Positions 28,825 to 36,628 of a stretch of 64,000 nt of DNA are shown here, piece by piece. The number at the start of each line of letters is the position of its first letter. The stretch's first letter is position 1. Source of the stretch: Granulosicoccus sp964390335 (GTDB taxonomy: Bacteria > Pseudomonadota > Gammaproteobacteria > Granulosicoccales > Granulosicoccaceae). The DNA lies in assembly GCA_964390335.1 (NCBI GenBank), contig CAYMHU010000003.1, positions 1 through 64,000 of the forward strand, in the 5' to 3' direction. The notes below the pieces were generated by a model. It was not told the origin of the DNA and searched no databases. It saw only the letters and a program-made list of their open reading frames with translations. Made by a program: the position numbers and the translations under genes.

Positions 28825-29370
28825 TTAACACTCAGGTAGCTCAAGCACGGTGGAGCTGCTTGCTCCAAACATGGTGCTGCTCACCGGAAGCCCTTGTGCA
28901 CTGACGGTGACCTTCGCACCTTGCATTTCCGACCCGGTTACCCGAATCATGCCTAATTGGCTCTGCGGTAACGTATCGTCAACATCGATCGTAAAACTAA
29001 CGATTTCGCCCGTGCCGATAGTGTCAATACCGATAGTGAGACTGGTTTCTCCGTCTGCTACGCTTGAGCTTCCGACCAGCTTAACCGTCGAGCTTGATGT
29101 TTCAAAAGGTTGATAAACCTCAACACCCGCACCCGTAGCGGTGGTGTCGAAAATCAGTTTTCCGCGAGTTTGCGCTAGATCAATAGTCAGCACTACGTCT
29201 TTGAGCGAGCACACACCCAGGTTACTGAACGAAAACCGGTCTTTCGGCGCACTTTCTGCGAACTGCACCTGCAAATTAGCATGCGTTGCAGGGGTAAACA
29301 CCGCTAGCGACACTGCGCTCAATGCGAGCGCAGCAACACGATAACCTGTGTTGGACAAAACAATATTCAT
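28825..29370 (-). CDS. Secreted protein resembling aggregation-factor-core-like proteins
   Basis: With the start at 29370 the 181-residue protein has a Sec signal (MNIVLSNTGYRVAALALSAV, cut after THA) and a beta-rich, Ser/Thr-rich mature domain (SAPKDRFSFSNLGVCSLKDV, then TGAGVEVYQPFE). Similar short proteins are annotated aggregation factor core in marine bacteria; I recall this only loosely. It follows the HiPIP gene after 14 bases and may be cotranscribed. A longer frame to 29418 would overlap HiPIP and bury the signal peptide. Confidence 0.6.
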   Translation of the reverse strand: MNIVLSNTGYRVAALALSAVSLAVFTPATHANLQVQFAESAPKDRFSFSNLGVCSLKDVVLTIDLAQTRGKLIFDTTATGAGVEVYQPFETSSSTVKLVGSSSVADGETSLTIGIDTIGTGEIVSFTIDVDDTLPQSQLGMIRVTGSEMQGAKVTVSAQGLPVSSTMFGASSSTVLELPEC

Positions 29371-29384
29371 TAGGACTTGTCGGT

Positions 29385-29687
29385 TTAGGACGGCTTCGGT
29401 GCGAACACGCTGCACCATCCGTTAGCCGTTACGAAACCACCAGGTAAGAGAGTGCAAGCGCCATACTCTTTACCTTCTTGTGCAGTATAGTGCACGCATC
29501 CTTCGCAGTTTTTTTCGGGGTCTGGGGTGACTTCCACGTATTTCAACTGCTTACCCATGCCGGTCTCAGGGTCGATCATTACGACGTCATCAGCATAGCT
29601 GTTATGTGACAGTAAACTGGCCGCAGGTACCAACGCCACGCTTTTTGCTAATAATGAGTTGAATTTACGTCTGTTTTTGTTTTCCAT
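29385..29687 (-). CDS. High-potential iron-sulfur protein (HiPIP), Tat-exported
   Basis: This 100-residue protein carries four cysteines at 61, 64, 78 and 92 in the HiPIP pattern Cys-x2-Cys-x13-Cys-x13-Cys (NCEGCVHY, YGACTLLPGG, NGWCSVF) that holds a [4Fe-4S]3+/2+ cluster. The N-terminus NRRKFNSLLAKS is a twin-arginine signal, as expected for a cofactor folded in the cytoplasm. It would act as a periplasmic electron carrier, for example between the bc1 complex and a terminal oxidase. Confidence 0.93.
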   Translation of the reverse strand: MENKNRRKFNSLLAKSVALVPAASLLSHNSYADDVVMIDPETGMGKQLKYVEVTPDPEKNCEGCVHYTAQEGKEYGACTLLPGGFVTANGWCSVFAPKPS

Positions 29688-29767
29688 TGTCAGCTCTCTT
29701 GGTTTAGAAAATTGGCTAACCTAAATACGGGATCATCACCAAATCGGATCAAACCCCGTGTATCGCG

Positions 29768-30511
29768 TCACACCCCGGGTAAATCAAACAGTAATATTTC
29801 TGCATCTTCGCCGTTACTCAGAACGAGCCTACCCGCCTCTGTTATCGCAAGACCGTCGCCTTGTTTCAGAGATTGACCGTTCACCAACAAGCTTCCACCA
29901 GCTACTTGAACCCAAGCATTGCGCCCCTCAGCCAACGTAAACTCAACAGACTGATCTCCAGATAGCGTGGCCGCATACACACTTGCATCGGCATTTATCC
30001 TGATCGATCGGTCGCGACCGTCCGGGGACAAAAACAACTTCAGCTGGCCGCTCTTTTCGCCCTCATCGATTTGCAATGTGTCGTATCGAGGTGCATGCCC
30101 TGTGATATTTGGCAACAACCAAATCTGTAAAAAACGCACCCGACTCTCGGTCGATGGGTTGAATTCTGAATGTGTCACACCCGATCCTGCACTCATGTAC
30201 TGAACGCCACCCGCTGTAACAACCGACCCGTTTCCCATACTGTCTTTGTGTTCCAGCGCACCTTCCAACACATACGAAAAAATCTCCGCATCCTGATGTG
30301 GATGCTCGCCAAATCCTTGGCCGGGTGCAACTTCGTCATCATTGATGACACGCAAGTTCCGGAACTGCACATGCTTGGGATCCCGGTAACTGCCAAAACT
30401 GAACGAGTGAGATGATTTTAACCATCCGAAATTGGCTTGCCCGCGCTCACTAGCGGGTCTGAGTACGAGACCACCAGCTAAGCCTTCGTTATTCGCAACT
30501 GCTTTACGCAT
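29768..30511 (-). CDS. Pirin-family protein (quercetin 2,3-dioxygenase-like)
   Basis: This 247-residue bicupin has the pirin metal site motif GFGEHPHQDAEIFSYVLEG in the N-terminal cupin and VQYMSAGSGVTHSEFNP after it. Relatives oxidise quercetin-like flavonols or act as redox cofactors. It has a strong GGGG ribosome-binding site and starts 13 bases after the azoreductase gene, so the two form an operon divergent from a LysR regulator, an arrangement common for quinone/electrophile stress. Confidence 0.93.
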   Translation of the reverse strand: MRKAVANNEGLAGGLVLRPASERGQANFGWLKSSHSFSFGSYRDPKHVQFRNLRVINDDEVAPGQGFGEHPHQDAEIFSYVLEGALEHKDSMGNGSVVTAGGVQYMSAGSGVTHSEFNPSTESRVRFLQIWLLPNITGHAPRYDTLQIDEGEKSGQLKLFLSPDGRDRSIRINADASVYAATLSGDQSVEFTLAEGRNAWVQVAGGSLLVNGQSLKQGDGLAITEAGRLVLSNGEDAEILLFDLPGV

Positions 30512-30524
30512 AGTTAAGTCCCCT

Positions 30525-31145
30525 TTAATCGTTTATTCTGTGGAAGTTGTTGCTTAGCGAAACAATGTTGTCGCTAGCCGCTTTTATCGTGTGCTGAGCA
30601 TCTCTAGCTAACGCATCAGCAGCAATAACATCCACCTGATGAATACCTATAAAGCCCATAATGTGTCTTAAGAATGGTGTAGCAAAATCAATTGGGCTAT
30701 CAACCGATGTACCACCCGAGGCCAAAGTGACTATCGCTCTTTTGTTCTCCAATAAACCGACGGGCCCGTTTTCGGTATACCTAAACGTGAGACCAGCACG
30801 CGCAATCATGTCAATCCATGCTTTCAGTGAAGCTGGTACACTAAAATTGTAGATGGGCGTTGTGATAAGCAAAACATCCGCAGACATTAACTCTGACACA
30901 AGTTGATCAGATAAACTCAAGTCGGCTTTTTGTTTTTCGTTGCGCTGGTTGGTAGGGGTTGTATTCGCGGCAATCCAGTCCGAATCCACAAATCCCGGAG
31001 CCGCGTTAGCCAAGTCTCTTGTGAGCACTGTCAGTTCATTGCCAGCGCTTAACGCCTGAATCACTTCATCGCCAAGCTGGCGCGATACCGAGCCGTCCGA
31101 GCGCGCACTGGCATCAACGCGTAAAATACTAAGTTGGTTTAACAT
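30525..31145 (-). CDS. azoR: FMN-dependent NADH-azoreductase
   Basis: This flavodoxin-fold enzyme of about 206 residues reduces azo dyes and, physiologically, quinones. It has the AzoR start RVDASARSDGSVSRQLGDE, the FMN loop TPIYNFSVPASLKAWID and GPVGLLENKRAIVTLASGG. ATG 31145 is chosen because AGGA lies nine bases upstream of it, whereas the ATG at 31154 directly abuts that AGGA. It is first in the operon with pirin. Confidence 0.93.
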   Translation of the reverse strand: MLNQLSILRVDASARSDGSVSRQLGDEVIQALSAGNELTVLTRDLANAAPGFVDSDWIAANTTPTNQRNEKQKADLSLSDQLVSELMSADVLLITTPIYNFSVPASLKAWIDMIARAGLTFRYTENGPVGLLENKRAIVTLASGGTSVDSPIDFATPFLRHIMGFIGIHQVDVIAADALARDAQHTIKAASDNIVSLSNNFHRIND

Positions 31146-31159
31146 TGACTGCATTCCTA

Positions 31160-31174
31160 GTTGTTTTGTACAAC
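31160..31174. promoter_or_regulatory. Inverted repeat in the azoR-LysR intergenic region, candidate LysR site
   Basis: GTTGT TTTGT ACAAC forms a perfect 5-base inverted repeat with a 5-base spacer, just upstream of azoR. LysR-type regulators usually bind T-N11-A sites between divergent genes. The match is short, so support is limited. Confidence 0.35.
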
Positions 31175-31247
31175 CAACAATAAGGCTGTTTCACGCACTT
31201 AATTAGCCCCTAATTGACGACAACATTGTTCTAAAAAGCGCAACAAT

Positions 31248-32129
31248 ATGAACCGATTTGAAGAAATAGAGACTTTTGTACAAACCGTCAATGCCGGCTC
31301 GTTTACGGCGGCAGCGGGCCAACTTGGTATTGCTAAATCTGTGGTTAGCCGTCGAGTGCAAGAACTGGAGAAGCGACTGGGTGTGCAATTAATGATTCGC
31401 TCCACACGTCAACTTAGCTTAACCGATGAAGGACAGGTCCTGTACGATAAAGCGGTAGGATTACTCAATGACTGGGAACAAACTGAGTCATTGGTTGGTC
31501 AACAACAAGCGTCCTTGCAAGGTACTTTGAGGTTGGCGTTGCCTGTGTCTTTTGGGCTTCTAAAAGTCGGGCCAGCAATTACCTCTTTTTTAAAAAAACA
31601 CCCTGGTGTTTCTGTTGATATTGATTTTAGCGATCGCAAAGTAGATTTAATTGCTGAGGGATTTGATCTTGCAGTTCGCATTGATAACATGCCTGACTCA
31701 TCACTTATCGCGCGTAAAATTACACCCATAACATTTTGTGCAGCAGCAAGCCCTGATTATCTTCATACCCATGGAAGCCCGTCTAGCATCGAAGAACTAA
31801 AACATCATTCGGAGCTACGATTTGGACTGCGCGATCGTAAATCATGGCAATACACCGACCCAAGCGGCAATAGTGGTGAACTCGAGTTAGCGTCAACTAT
31901 ACGCGCAACGAGCGGAGAATTTTTAAGAGACGCGGCCATTAGTGGTCATGGGATCGTCATACTGCCGCGATTCATTGCCGAGGCAGCGTTAACATCCGGC
32001 GCGTTAGCAGAAATACTACCGGATTATCGCTGGCAAGCATTGAATGCCTATGCACTTTACCCAGCAAGTAAACATGTACCGCTACGATTGCGAAAGTTAA
32101 TAGACCACTTAGTTGATTGCTGTAGCTGA
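31248..32129 (+). CDS. LysR-family transcriptional regulator
   Basis: This 293-residue regulator has the N-terminal winged HTH (FVQTVNAGSFTAAAGQLGIAK, SVVSRRVQELEKRLG) and the C-terminal effector domain (ALPVSFGLLKVGPAITSFL, VDIDFSDRKVDLIAEGFDL). It is most like the AaeR/DsdC-type CrgA cluster of regulators. It is transcribed away from azoR-pirin and so probably controls that operon in response to a quinone-like or phenolic ligand; this is inference from arrangement. Confidence 0.93.
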   Translation: MNRFEEIETFVQTVNAGSFTAAAGQLGIAKSVVSRRVQELEKRLGVQLMIRSTRQLSLTDEGQVLYDKAVGLLNDWEQTESLVGQQQASLQGTLRLALPVSFGLLKVGPAITSFLKKHPGVSVDIDFSDRKVDLIAEGFDLAVRIDNMPDSSLIARKITPITFCAAASPDYLHTHGSPSSIEELKHHSELRFGLRDRKSWQYTDPSGNSGELELASTIRATSGEFLRDAAISGHGIVILPRFIAEAALTSGALAEILPDYRWQALNAYALYPASKHVPLRLRKLIDHLVDCCS

Positions 32130-32137
32130 GTCAACGT

Positions 32138-32773
32138 TCAATACTCAATTGATAACTGCATTTCAGGAAAAAAGTGTTTGGATGCAGTTTTTGCATCGTT
32201 AAACACGAGGTGCATATGATGATCCTTATTGTGTTGCACTTGCACAAACCCATCACAAGAAAATGCGTTGAGTACTGGCGATGATTTGCTACCGGGGATA
32301 CTGATATCCACTCTAGTTAAGTACCATTCGGTATTACTGGGTCTGGGCGCTTTACTGGGCATCGGTAATTCCGGCGGCATGCAGATGCATAGTGGCTCTG
32401 CAAAGTTATTTGAGTTTTTACCAACCAGAAAACGCATCGGAGCGGGAAAATAGTCAGGCTGATACCGCCAATGTGAAAAAGCAGGCAGCACATCTGGTTG
32501 CGTACTTCGGGTTACCAAGCCAAATGGTGATGCTTCTGCGTCTATGGCACGTTCTACCAACTGCAGTTTTTTTCCAGCGCCATTTACCGCTTCTGCAATA
32601 TTATTGATAAACAATAATTCGAGCGTGGTATTAGCCATGAAAAACCGACGATTACTGGTGCCCTGCCCTGGGTGCTCATTTGATGAACCTTCTAACAAAC
32701 CAATATCCAGTAAGGCATCCGCTTCTGGAGCGGATGGACTTACAAGGATAAATACATGATCGAGGCTGAGCAC
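32138..32773 (-). CDS. Glyoxalase-like (VOC, Glyoxalase_3) domain protein
   Basis: The domain begins with LSLDHVFILVSPSAPEADAL and continues with NEHPGQGTSNRRFFMANTTLELLFI, a Glyoxalase_3-type vicinal-oxygen-chelate fold. A single long domain covers about 210 residues. The start is uncertain: the GTG at 32773 places the first strand at residue 3, as in homologues. The longer frames to 32833 or 32884 would run into the upstream dehydrogenase gene. The substrate is unknown. Confidence 0.7.
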   Translation of the reverse strand: MLSLDHVFILVSPSAPEADALLDIGLLEGSSNEHPGQGTSNRRFFMANTTLELLFINNIAEAVNGAGKKLQLVERAIDAEASPFGLVTRSTQPDVLPAFSHWRYQPDYFPAPMRFLVGKNSNNFAEPLCICMPPELPMPSKAPRPSNTEWYLTRVDISIPGSKSSPVLNAFSCDGFVQVQHNKDHHMHLVFNDAKTASKHFFPEMQLSIEY

Positions 32774-32795
32774 TATGAACAGTTGAACAATAAAA

Positions 32796-33866
32796 TTATT
32801 GCGTTTGCAAAAGCCCGCTGAGTTCTCTTGCATCCAAGCCAAACTCACCACCAATTTCGACGATTTGTCGCACAGTTTCATCATCCACGGGGATACCTTG
32901 AGCAGTACGCTCTGCCTTAGTGTTTAGCTCCGGCTCTCCGGGCATCAACACTTCATCCGTTCCTTTCGCCGTGGGTTTGGCTTTTATGTAGTCATAAAAA
33001 TCCATGGCGCGTTTTTCTATGCTACCTGGATTATCCAACGCAGAAGGATCAATGATGATCGACAGCATATTGTTGTAAACGCCTTCCGGAATAAAATCTA
33101 AAGAGTTCACGGTATGATCACTGCCTAACGCACCGGCGAGCAACTCAACAAAAATACCCAACCCAGAACCTTTGTGTTCTCCAAACGCCGACATAGCACC
33201 TTCGCGGTGTTCGGCCATTGGGTTGGGATTGGTGGTGGGCACACCTTCTTTATCCACTAAATAACCGAGTGGAACGGTTTCACCTTTATTGCTGGCCACT
33301 CGGATTTTGCCAAAAGCCACGGTGCTGGTAGCCAAATCCAACATGGGTTTAGCTTCACCTTGCACGGGCATCGCCATACTGATCGGGTTGGTTGAAAACG
33401 CTGCCTCGCGCGCGCCAAATGGTGCCACCAAGGGATCATGGCCTACTACATTGGCCATGTGGATAGAAACATAACCTTTGGCTGCGCAATATTCAGAATA
33501 GGTACCCACACGGGACACATGCCCGGCGTTTCTTAAAGCACTAATAGCAACCCGATGTTCGGGTATGGCTTGCATTGCATGATCTAACGCCAATAGAGCC
33601 ATACGGTGACCGAAACCTTGCTTCGCATCCGTTATAGAAATGGCGCCGACTGCATCATGGTATTGTGGAGTTTGGTTTGGCACAAGATTGCCATCACGCA
33701 CTTGCTTACCATACATGGGTAACATACCGATGCCGTGGGAGTCGTGCCCTTTAAGGTTGGCATCGATTAAATGCGTTGCCACAATGGTGGCTTCGTCAGC
33801 ATCACAGCCGAACGAGCGCAGCACATCGAACGTAAAGGCATATAAAGAATCACTGGCATAACGCAT
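32796..33866 (-). CDS. Ldh2-family (malate/L-lactate dehydrogenase-like) NAD(P)-dependent oxidoreductase
   Basis: This 356-residue protein has the Ldh2/YiaK fold features: ANLKGHDSHGIGMLPMY with the catalytic His, HMANVVGHDPLVAPFG, FSTNPISMAMPV and GEHKGSGLGIFVELLAGAL. The family reduces or oxidises 2-oxo/2-hydroxy acids, including sugar acids and ureidoglycolate. ATG 33866 is chosen since the longer frame overlaps marR; AGGA lies upstream. Nearby MarR and class II aldolase genes suggest a small sugar-acid pathway. Confidence 0.9.
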   Translation of the reverse strand: MRYASDSLYAFTFDVLRSFGCDADEATIVATHLIDANLKGHDSHGIGMLPMYGKQVRDGNLVPNQTPQYHDAVGAISITDAKQGFGHRMALLALDHAMQAIPEHRVAISALRNAGHVSRVGTYSEYCAAKGYVSIHMANVVGHDPLVAPFGAREAAFSTNPISMAMPVQGEAKPMLDLATSTVAFGKIRVASNKGETVPLGYLVDKEGVPTTNPNPMAEHREGAMSAFGEHKGSGLGIFVELLAGALGSDHTVNSLDFIPEGVYNNMLSIIIDPSALDNPGSIEKRAMDFYDYIKAKPTAKGTDEVLMPGEPELNTKAERTAQGIPVDDETVRQIVEIGGEFGLDARELSGLLQTQ

Positions 33867-33873
33867 GGAAGTA

Positions 33874-34329
33874 TTAGTCCTGTCGTTTAAACTCATTTAA
33901 TCTTTGTTGAAAATCTTTTACGCGCTGCTCGCTGACTGAATTAATCGGTAAATCAGTAAAAACATCGTTGAGCACGCCTTGCGCATCCTTAAGTAATTCT
34001 ACACCGGCAGAGCTTATCAAAGCTCTGCTTTGCCGCGCGTCACGCTCACCTTTAACGGTACGAACTAATCCAATTTTCTCTAAGGGCTTTAACGCGCGGG
34101 TGACAGCTGACGGTGTTAAGCCAACCAAGTCCGCCAGGGCCACACGCGTTAAGCCATCGTCGGTGCTTTCGGCCAATGTTTTTAACAGGCGGTATTCGCG
34201 ATAGCTGATCCCTCTGATCATGGAAAGGGCCCGGTCTAGTCGCCTTTCCAAGCTTGCCGCCACATCCAGTAGCTGTAATACCGAGGGTTCTGTTTGCGAT
34301 GCTAATGTTCTCGTGTTCATATCATGCAT
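33874..34329 (-). CDS. MarR-family transcriptional regulator
   Basis: This 151-residue protein is a MarR-type winged-helix dimer: ISYREYRLLKTLAES, then TRVALADLVGLTPSAVTRALKPLEKIGLV (recognition helix) and GERDARQSRALISSAG (wing). It lies eight bases upstream of the Ldh2-type gene in the same direction and faces the class II aldolase gene. A near-perfect palindrome at 34321-34339 overlaps its start and is a likely operator. ATG 34320 is an alternative start. Confidence 0.9.
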   Translation of the reverse strand: MHDMNTRTLASQTEPSVLQLLDVAASLERRLDRALSMIRGISYREYRLLKTLAESTDDGLTRVALADLVGLTPSAVTRALKPLEKIGLVRTVKGERDARQSRALISSAGVELLKDAQGVLNDVFTDLPINSVSEQRVKDFQQRLNEFKRQD

Positions 34330-34339
34330 AATACATGAT
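34321..34339. promoter_or_regulatory. Palindrome at the marR start, probable MarR operator
   Basis: ATCATG CATAATA CATGAT: perfect 6-base inverted repeats around a 7-base spacer, with 16 of 19 positions symmetric. Autorepression from such a site is typical of MarR proteins, and the site lies between the divergent marR and aldolase genes. Confidence 0.55.
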
Positions 34340-34461
34340 TACTCACGCAATATGCAAATATTTATACACTTTTTTGCTGACAAGCATCGTTTCAGCCAAA
34401 CGCAAACGCCCTTGCTACTATTAGGTATGACTACAACAACAGCAACATCGGCGGAAACATC

Positions 34462-35109
34462 ATGAGCAGTGAATCATCACAACGCGAACAAATGGTGTTA
34501 CTCGCCCGCTCCCTATTCGAACGCGGTTTAACCCCCGGTAGCTCGGGCAATTTGTCCATGCGTGCAGCAGATGGTGGTTTTCTGGTTACACCAACCAATG
34601 CGAGCCTCGGTTTTTTAGATCCCAATAGCTTGGCCAAATTAGATGCCAATGGTCAATGGCTAAGCGGTGACAAACCCACGAAGGAAGCGTTTCTGCATTT
34701 GGCTATGTATAAATCCAACGCACGCACGCAATCAGTATCACACCTGCACTCTACTTACAGCGTGTGTTTATCGTGCATGAACAATGTTAATGCCGAAAAT
34801 TTAATCGCACCGCACACACCTTATTTACAAATGCGCGTGGGCAAAGTGGCATTGGCTTCTTACAAACGACCGGGCGATACGTCTTTAGGGCCCGAGATAG
34901 AGAAACTAGCCGAGAAATACAATGGCATCATTATCAAAAATCATGGACCGGTTGTCGCGGGTAAAAGTTTGCAGGATGCCGTATTCGCTATTGAAGAGTT
35001 AGAGGAAAGTGCAAAGATTGCATTGTTACTACAAGATCGCGATAGCGCAACGTTGTCTGATGATCAGTTGGCTGAATTAGATGCGATTTCGTTAAAGGTT
35101 GGTCCGTGA
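34462..35109 (+). CDS. Class II aldolase/adducin family protein, OtnC-like
   Basis: This 215-residue protein has the class II aldolase fold with the nucleotide/phosphate loop GLTPGSSGNLSMR, the zinc ligands in SHLHSTYSVCLS and the third His in IIKNHGPVVAGK. The sequence most resembles 3-oxo-tetronate 4-phosphate decarboxylase (OtnC). The partner kinases OtnK/DtnK are not in the window. A 12-codon frame rich in Thr (MTTTTATSAETS) at 34426-34464 ends over the start codon (ATGA). Confidence 0.88.
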   Translation: MSSESSQREQMVLLARSLFERGLTPGSSGNLSMRAADGGFLVTPTNASLGFLDPNSLAKLDANGQWLSGDKPTKEAFLHLAMYKSNARTQSVSHLHSTYSVCLSCMNNVNAENLIAPHTPYLQMRVGKVALASYKRPGDTSLGPEIEKLAEKYNGIIIKNHGPVVAGKSLQDAVFAIEELEESAKIALLLQDRDSATLSDDQLAELDAISLKVGP

Positions 35110-35130
35110 CAATGAGTCATTTAATCGTAC

Positions 35131-35457
35131 CTACAGATACCTAGCTTCTATGGTTACGCCCAATGCAAATCCGTATTTCTGATAGTAATAAGGCATACAA
35201 ACAGCGATTATCGTTATCGACACTAAAAACACATATTTTGGTTTCATACCAAGGCGTATACACGCACTATCCAATAAATAATAGGCGATGGTAACAACCG
35301 GGTAACTCAGCTCGCCTACAATCCAAAACCACGTTTTTGGACCGGTTATCTCACCTATCTTAAAGTAATACAGAATCGGCCAGGCAACAAACCATATTAA
35401 GCTGGCAAGAAGAAAACGTTTTAGTTGGGAATTTAGAATAGCCACCAATTCCATCAA
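35131..35457 (-). CDS. Small membrane protein, function unknown
   Basis: This 108-residue protein has three or four hydrophobic segments (about 14-31, 44-62 and 75-91) and is not recognised. It has no clear ribosome-binding site before its ATG-ATG start. A Zur-box-like palindrome lies about 100 bases upstream at 35560-35574, so it may be zinc-regulated; that is inference from position. Confidence 0.55.
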   Translation of the reverse strand: MMELVAILNSQLKRFLLASLIWFVAWPILYYFKIGEITGPKTWFWIVGELSYPVVTIAYYLLDSACIRLGMKPKYVFLVSITIIAVCMPYYYQKYGFALGVTIEARYL

Positions 35458-35516
35458 TATTATCTACTTAAGCGTCTGACCGACCATTTACAGAAAAAAT
35501 CCCGAAAGTAATTAAT

Positions 35517-35543
35517 TCACACCATACGAGGCATAAAAGTCAT
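35517..35543 (-). other. Very short frame (MTFMPRMV) with strong ribosome-binding site after a Zur-like palindrome
   Basis: Eight codons and a stop follow a GGAG placed seven bases upstream (35554-35551), directly downstream of the palindrome at 35560-35574. It could be a leader peptide or the surviving start of a decayed Zur-regulated gene. Nothing longer continues in any frame. The rest of the 335 bases between 35457 and 35793 has no gene. Confidence 0.35.
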
Positions 35544-35559
35544 TTTAATTCTCCATTTT

Positions 35560-35574
35560 TGATACGATATATCA
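35560..35574. promoter_or_regulatory. Zur-box-like palindrome 1
   Basis: TGATA CGATA TATCA, nearly identical to the second palindrome at 36381-36395 before the znu operon. The GATAY-GAT-ATATC layout resembles the gammaproteobacterial Zur site GTTATANTATAAC. Confidence 0.6.
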
Positions 35575-35792
35575 TTTCCACTAACACAGTATAAACAACA
35601 GCGCTCTACAGTGCCAGTAAAACAACTGTTCCTGTCGCCGCTGAATCGGACTCGTATACGTGCGAATGCCTGACCACGCCTGACGTGCGGACACGCAGGC
35701 TCAAAGGGCGTATCATGGGCCACCCAAAACGTGATTCAACCGTTTAAAAGTTTGCACAGACTGGGTTACGTTATAACTGGATTGCACTACTA

Positions 35793-36251
35793 ATGAGAAG
35801 CTATAAGAAAGCCTTGGCCCATGCAGAAGCGCAATGCGCCGATAGTGGCAGCCGGCTTACCAAAAAAAGAAAAGCTGTACTACAGGGTTTGCTTCAATCC
35901 AAGCAGGCTATGTCTGCGTATGAGCTTGCTGATTTCTGCAGGGAAAAGCTGGGAGAATCCATGCCGACCATGTCGGTGTATCGAATACTGGAATTTTTAG
36001 AAGGCGAACAACTAGTACATAAATTGAAACTGGCCAACCGTTTTGTTGCCTGTACACACATTACGTGCGATCACACCCATGCAGTACCTCAATTTCTAAT
36101 CTGCGAGCAATGCTACAAGGTATCCGAAGTCAGTATAAAAGAATCCACACTGCGCGCTTTGCGTAACAACGTGGAAACAGCAGGATTCAGGCTTGCCAGC
36201 CCGCAAATCGAGATGAATTGTCTTTGTGAAGCGTGTGCAGTCGCCGGATAA
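35793..36251 (+). CDS. zur: Fur-family zinc uptake regulator Zur
   Basis: This 152-residue repressor has the Fur-family winged helix (LTKKRKAVLQGLLQSKQAMSAYEL, then PTMSVYRILEFLEGEQLVHKL) and a C-terminal metal domain. The domain has CTHITCDHTHAVPQFLICEQC and a final CLCEAC, giving the two Cys-x-x-Cys pairs of the structural zinc site. The Cys/His pattern and the znu operon just downstream point to Zur rather than Fur. With zinc bound it represses uptake genes through the nearby palindromes. Confidence 0.93.
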   Translation: MRSYKKALAHAEAQCADSGSRLTKKRKAVLQGLLQSKQAMSAYELADFCREKLGESMPTMSVYRILEFLEGEQLVHKLKLANRFVACTHITCDHTHAVPQFLICEQCYKVSEVSIKESTLRALRNNVETAGFRLASPQIEMNCLCEACAVAG

Positions 36252-36380
36252 TACTTCTTAACGCACATCGGAGCACTCGCTCTGGCCACTTTCAGATCCA
36301 ATCCCGCGCAGAGAGTCTGGTGCGTATCGCCTATTTCAAACTAGTCAAATCGACCAATTACAGTTGATTTACACCATTTG

Positions 36381-36395
36381 TGATATGATATATCA
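36381..36395. promoter_or_regulatory. Zur-box-like palindrome 2, in front of the znu operon
   Basis: TGATA TGATA TATCA, containing the perfect inverted repeat GATAT-GAT-ATATC, lies 75 bases before the first gene of the operon at 36470. It shares 14 of 15 bases with palindrome 1. Confidence 0.7.
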
Positions 36396-36469
36396 TTGTT
36401 TTTTTCCAACTAGCTTTACTATTGCTGGTTAATCCAAAACGCCTCAATCATTAAAATAATTTAGAACGA

Positions 36470-36628
36470 ATGACTCATAAGAACCGAGGTAATGACATAG
36501 TGCGCGACAAGCATACAATCAGCCTGGTTATGTTGGGTGCGGGTCGTCGCGCAGTTATTGCTGCAATTGTGGTTGCAGCGTTATGGGCCATGTTTTTCTG
36601 GGCAACGTTCTCTCCGAGTGGTTTATGA
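36470..36628 (+). CDS. Small single-pass membrane protein encoded ahead of znuC
   Basis: This 52-residue frame (MTHKNRGNDIVRD at the start) has one strong membrane segment (AVIAAIVVAALWAMFFWATF) preceded by a basic stretch and a short external tail. Its stop overlaps the znuC start as ATGA, the same coupling as between real operon genes, and it is the first frame after Zur palindrome 2. Its length is easily missed by gene finders. A role as an accessory subunit or regulator of the zinc transporter is inference. Confidence 0.6.
   Translation: MTHKNRGNDIVRDKHTISLVMLGAGRRAVIAAIVVAALWAMFFWATFSPSGL

Noticed and set aside
35517..35723. 68-codon minus-strand frame through the Zur palindrome
   Set aside because: It spans the palindrome and promoter region and shows no protein similarity; only its last nine codons have a ribosome-binding site.
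36583..36624. Extended znuC start
   Set aside because: Adds residues unlike ZnuC and overlaps the small membrane gene; ATG 36625 fits the family and the ATGA overlap.
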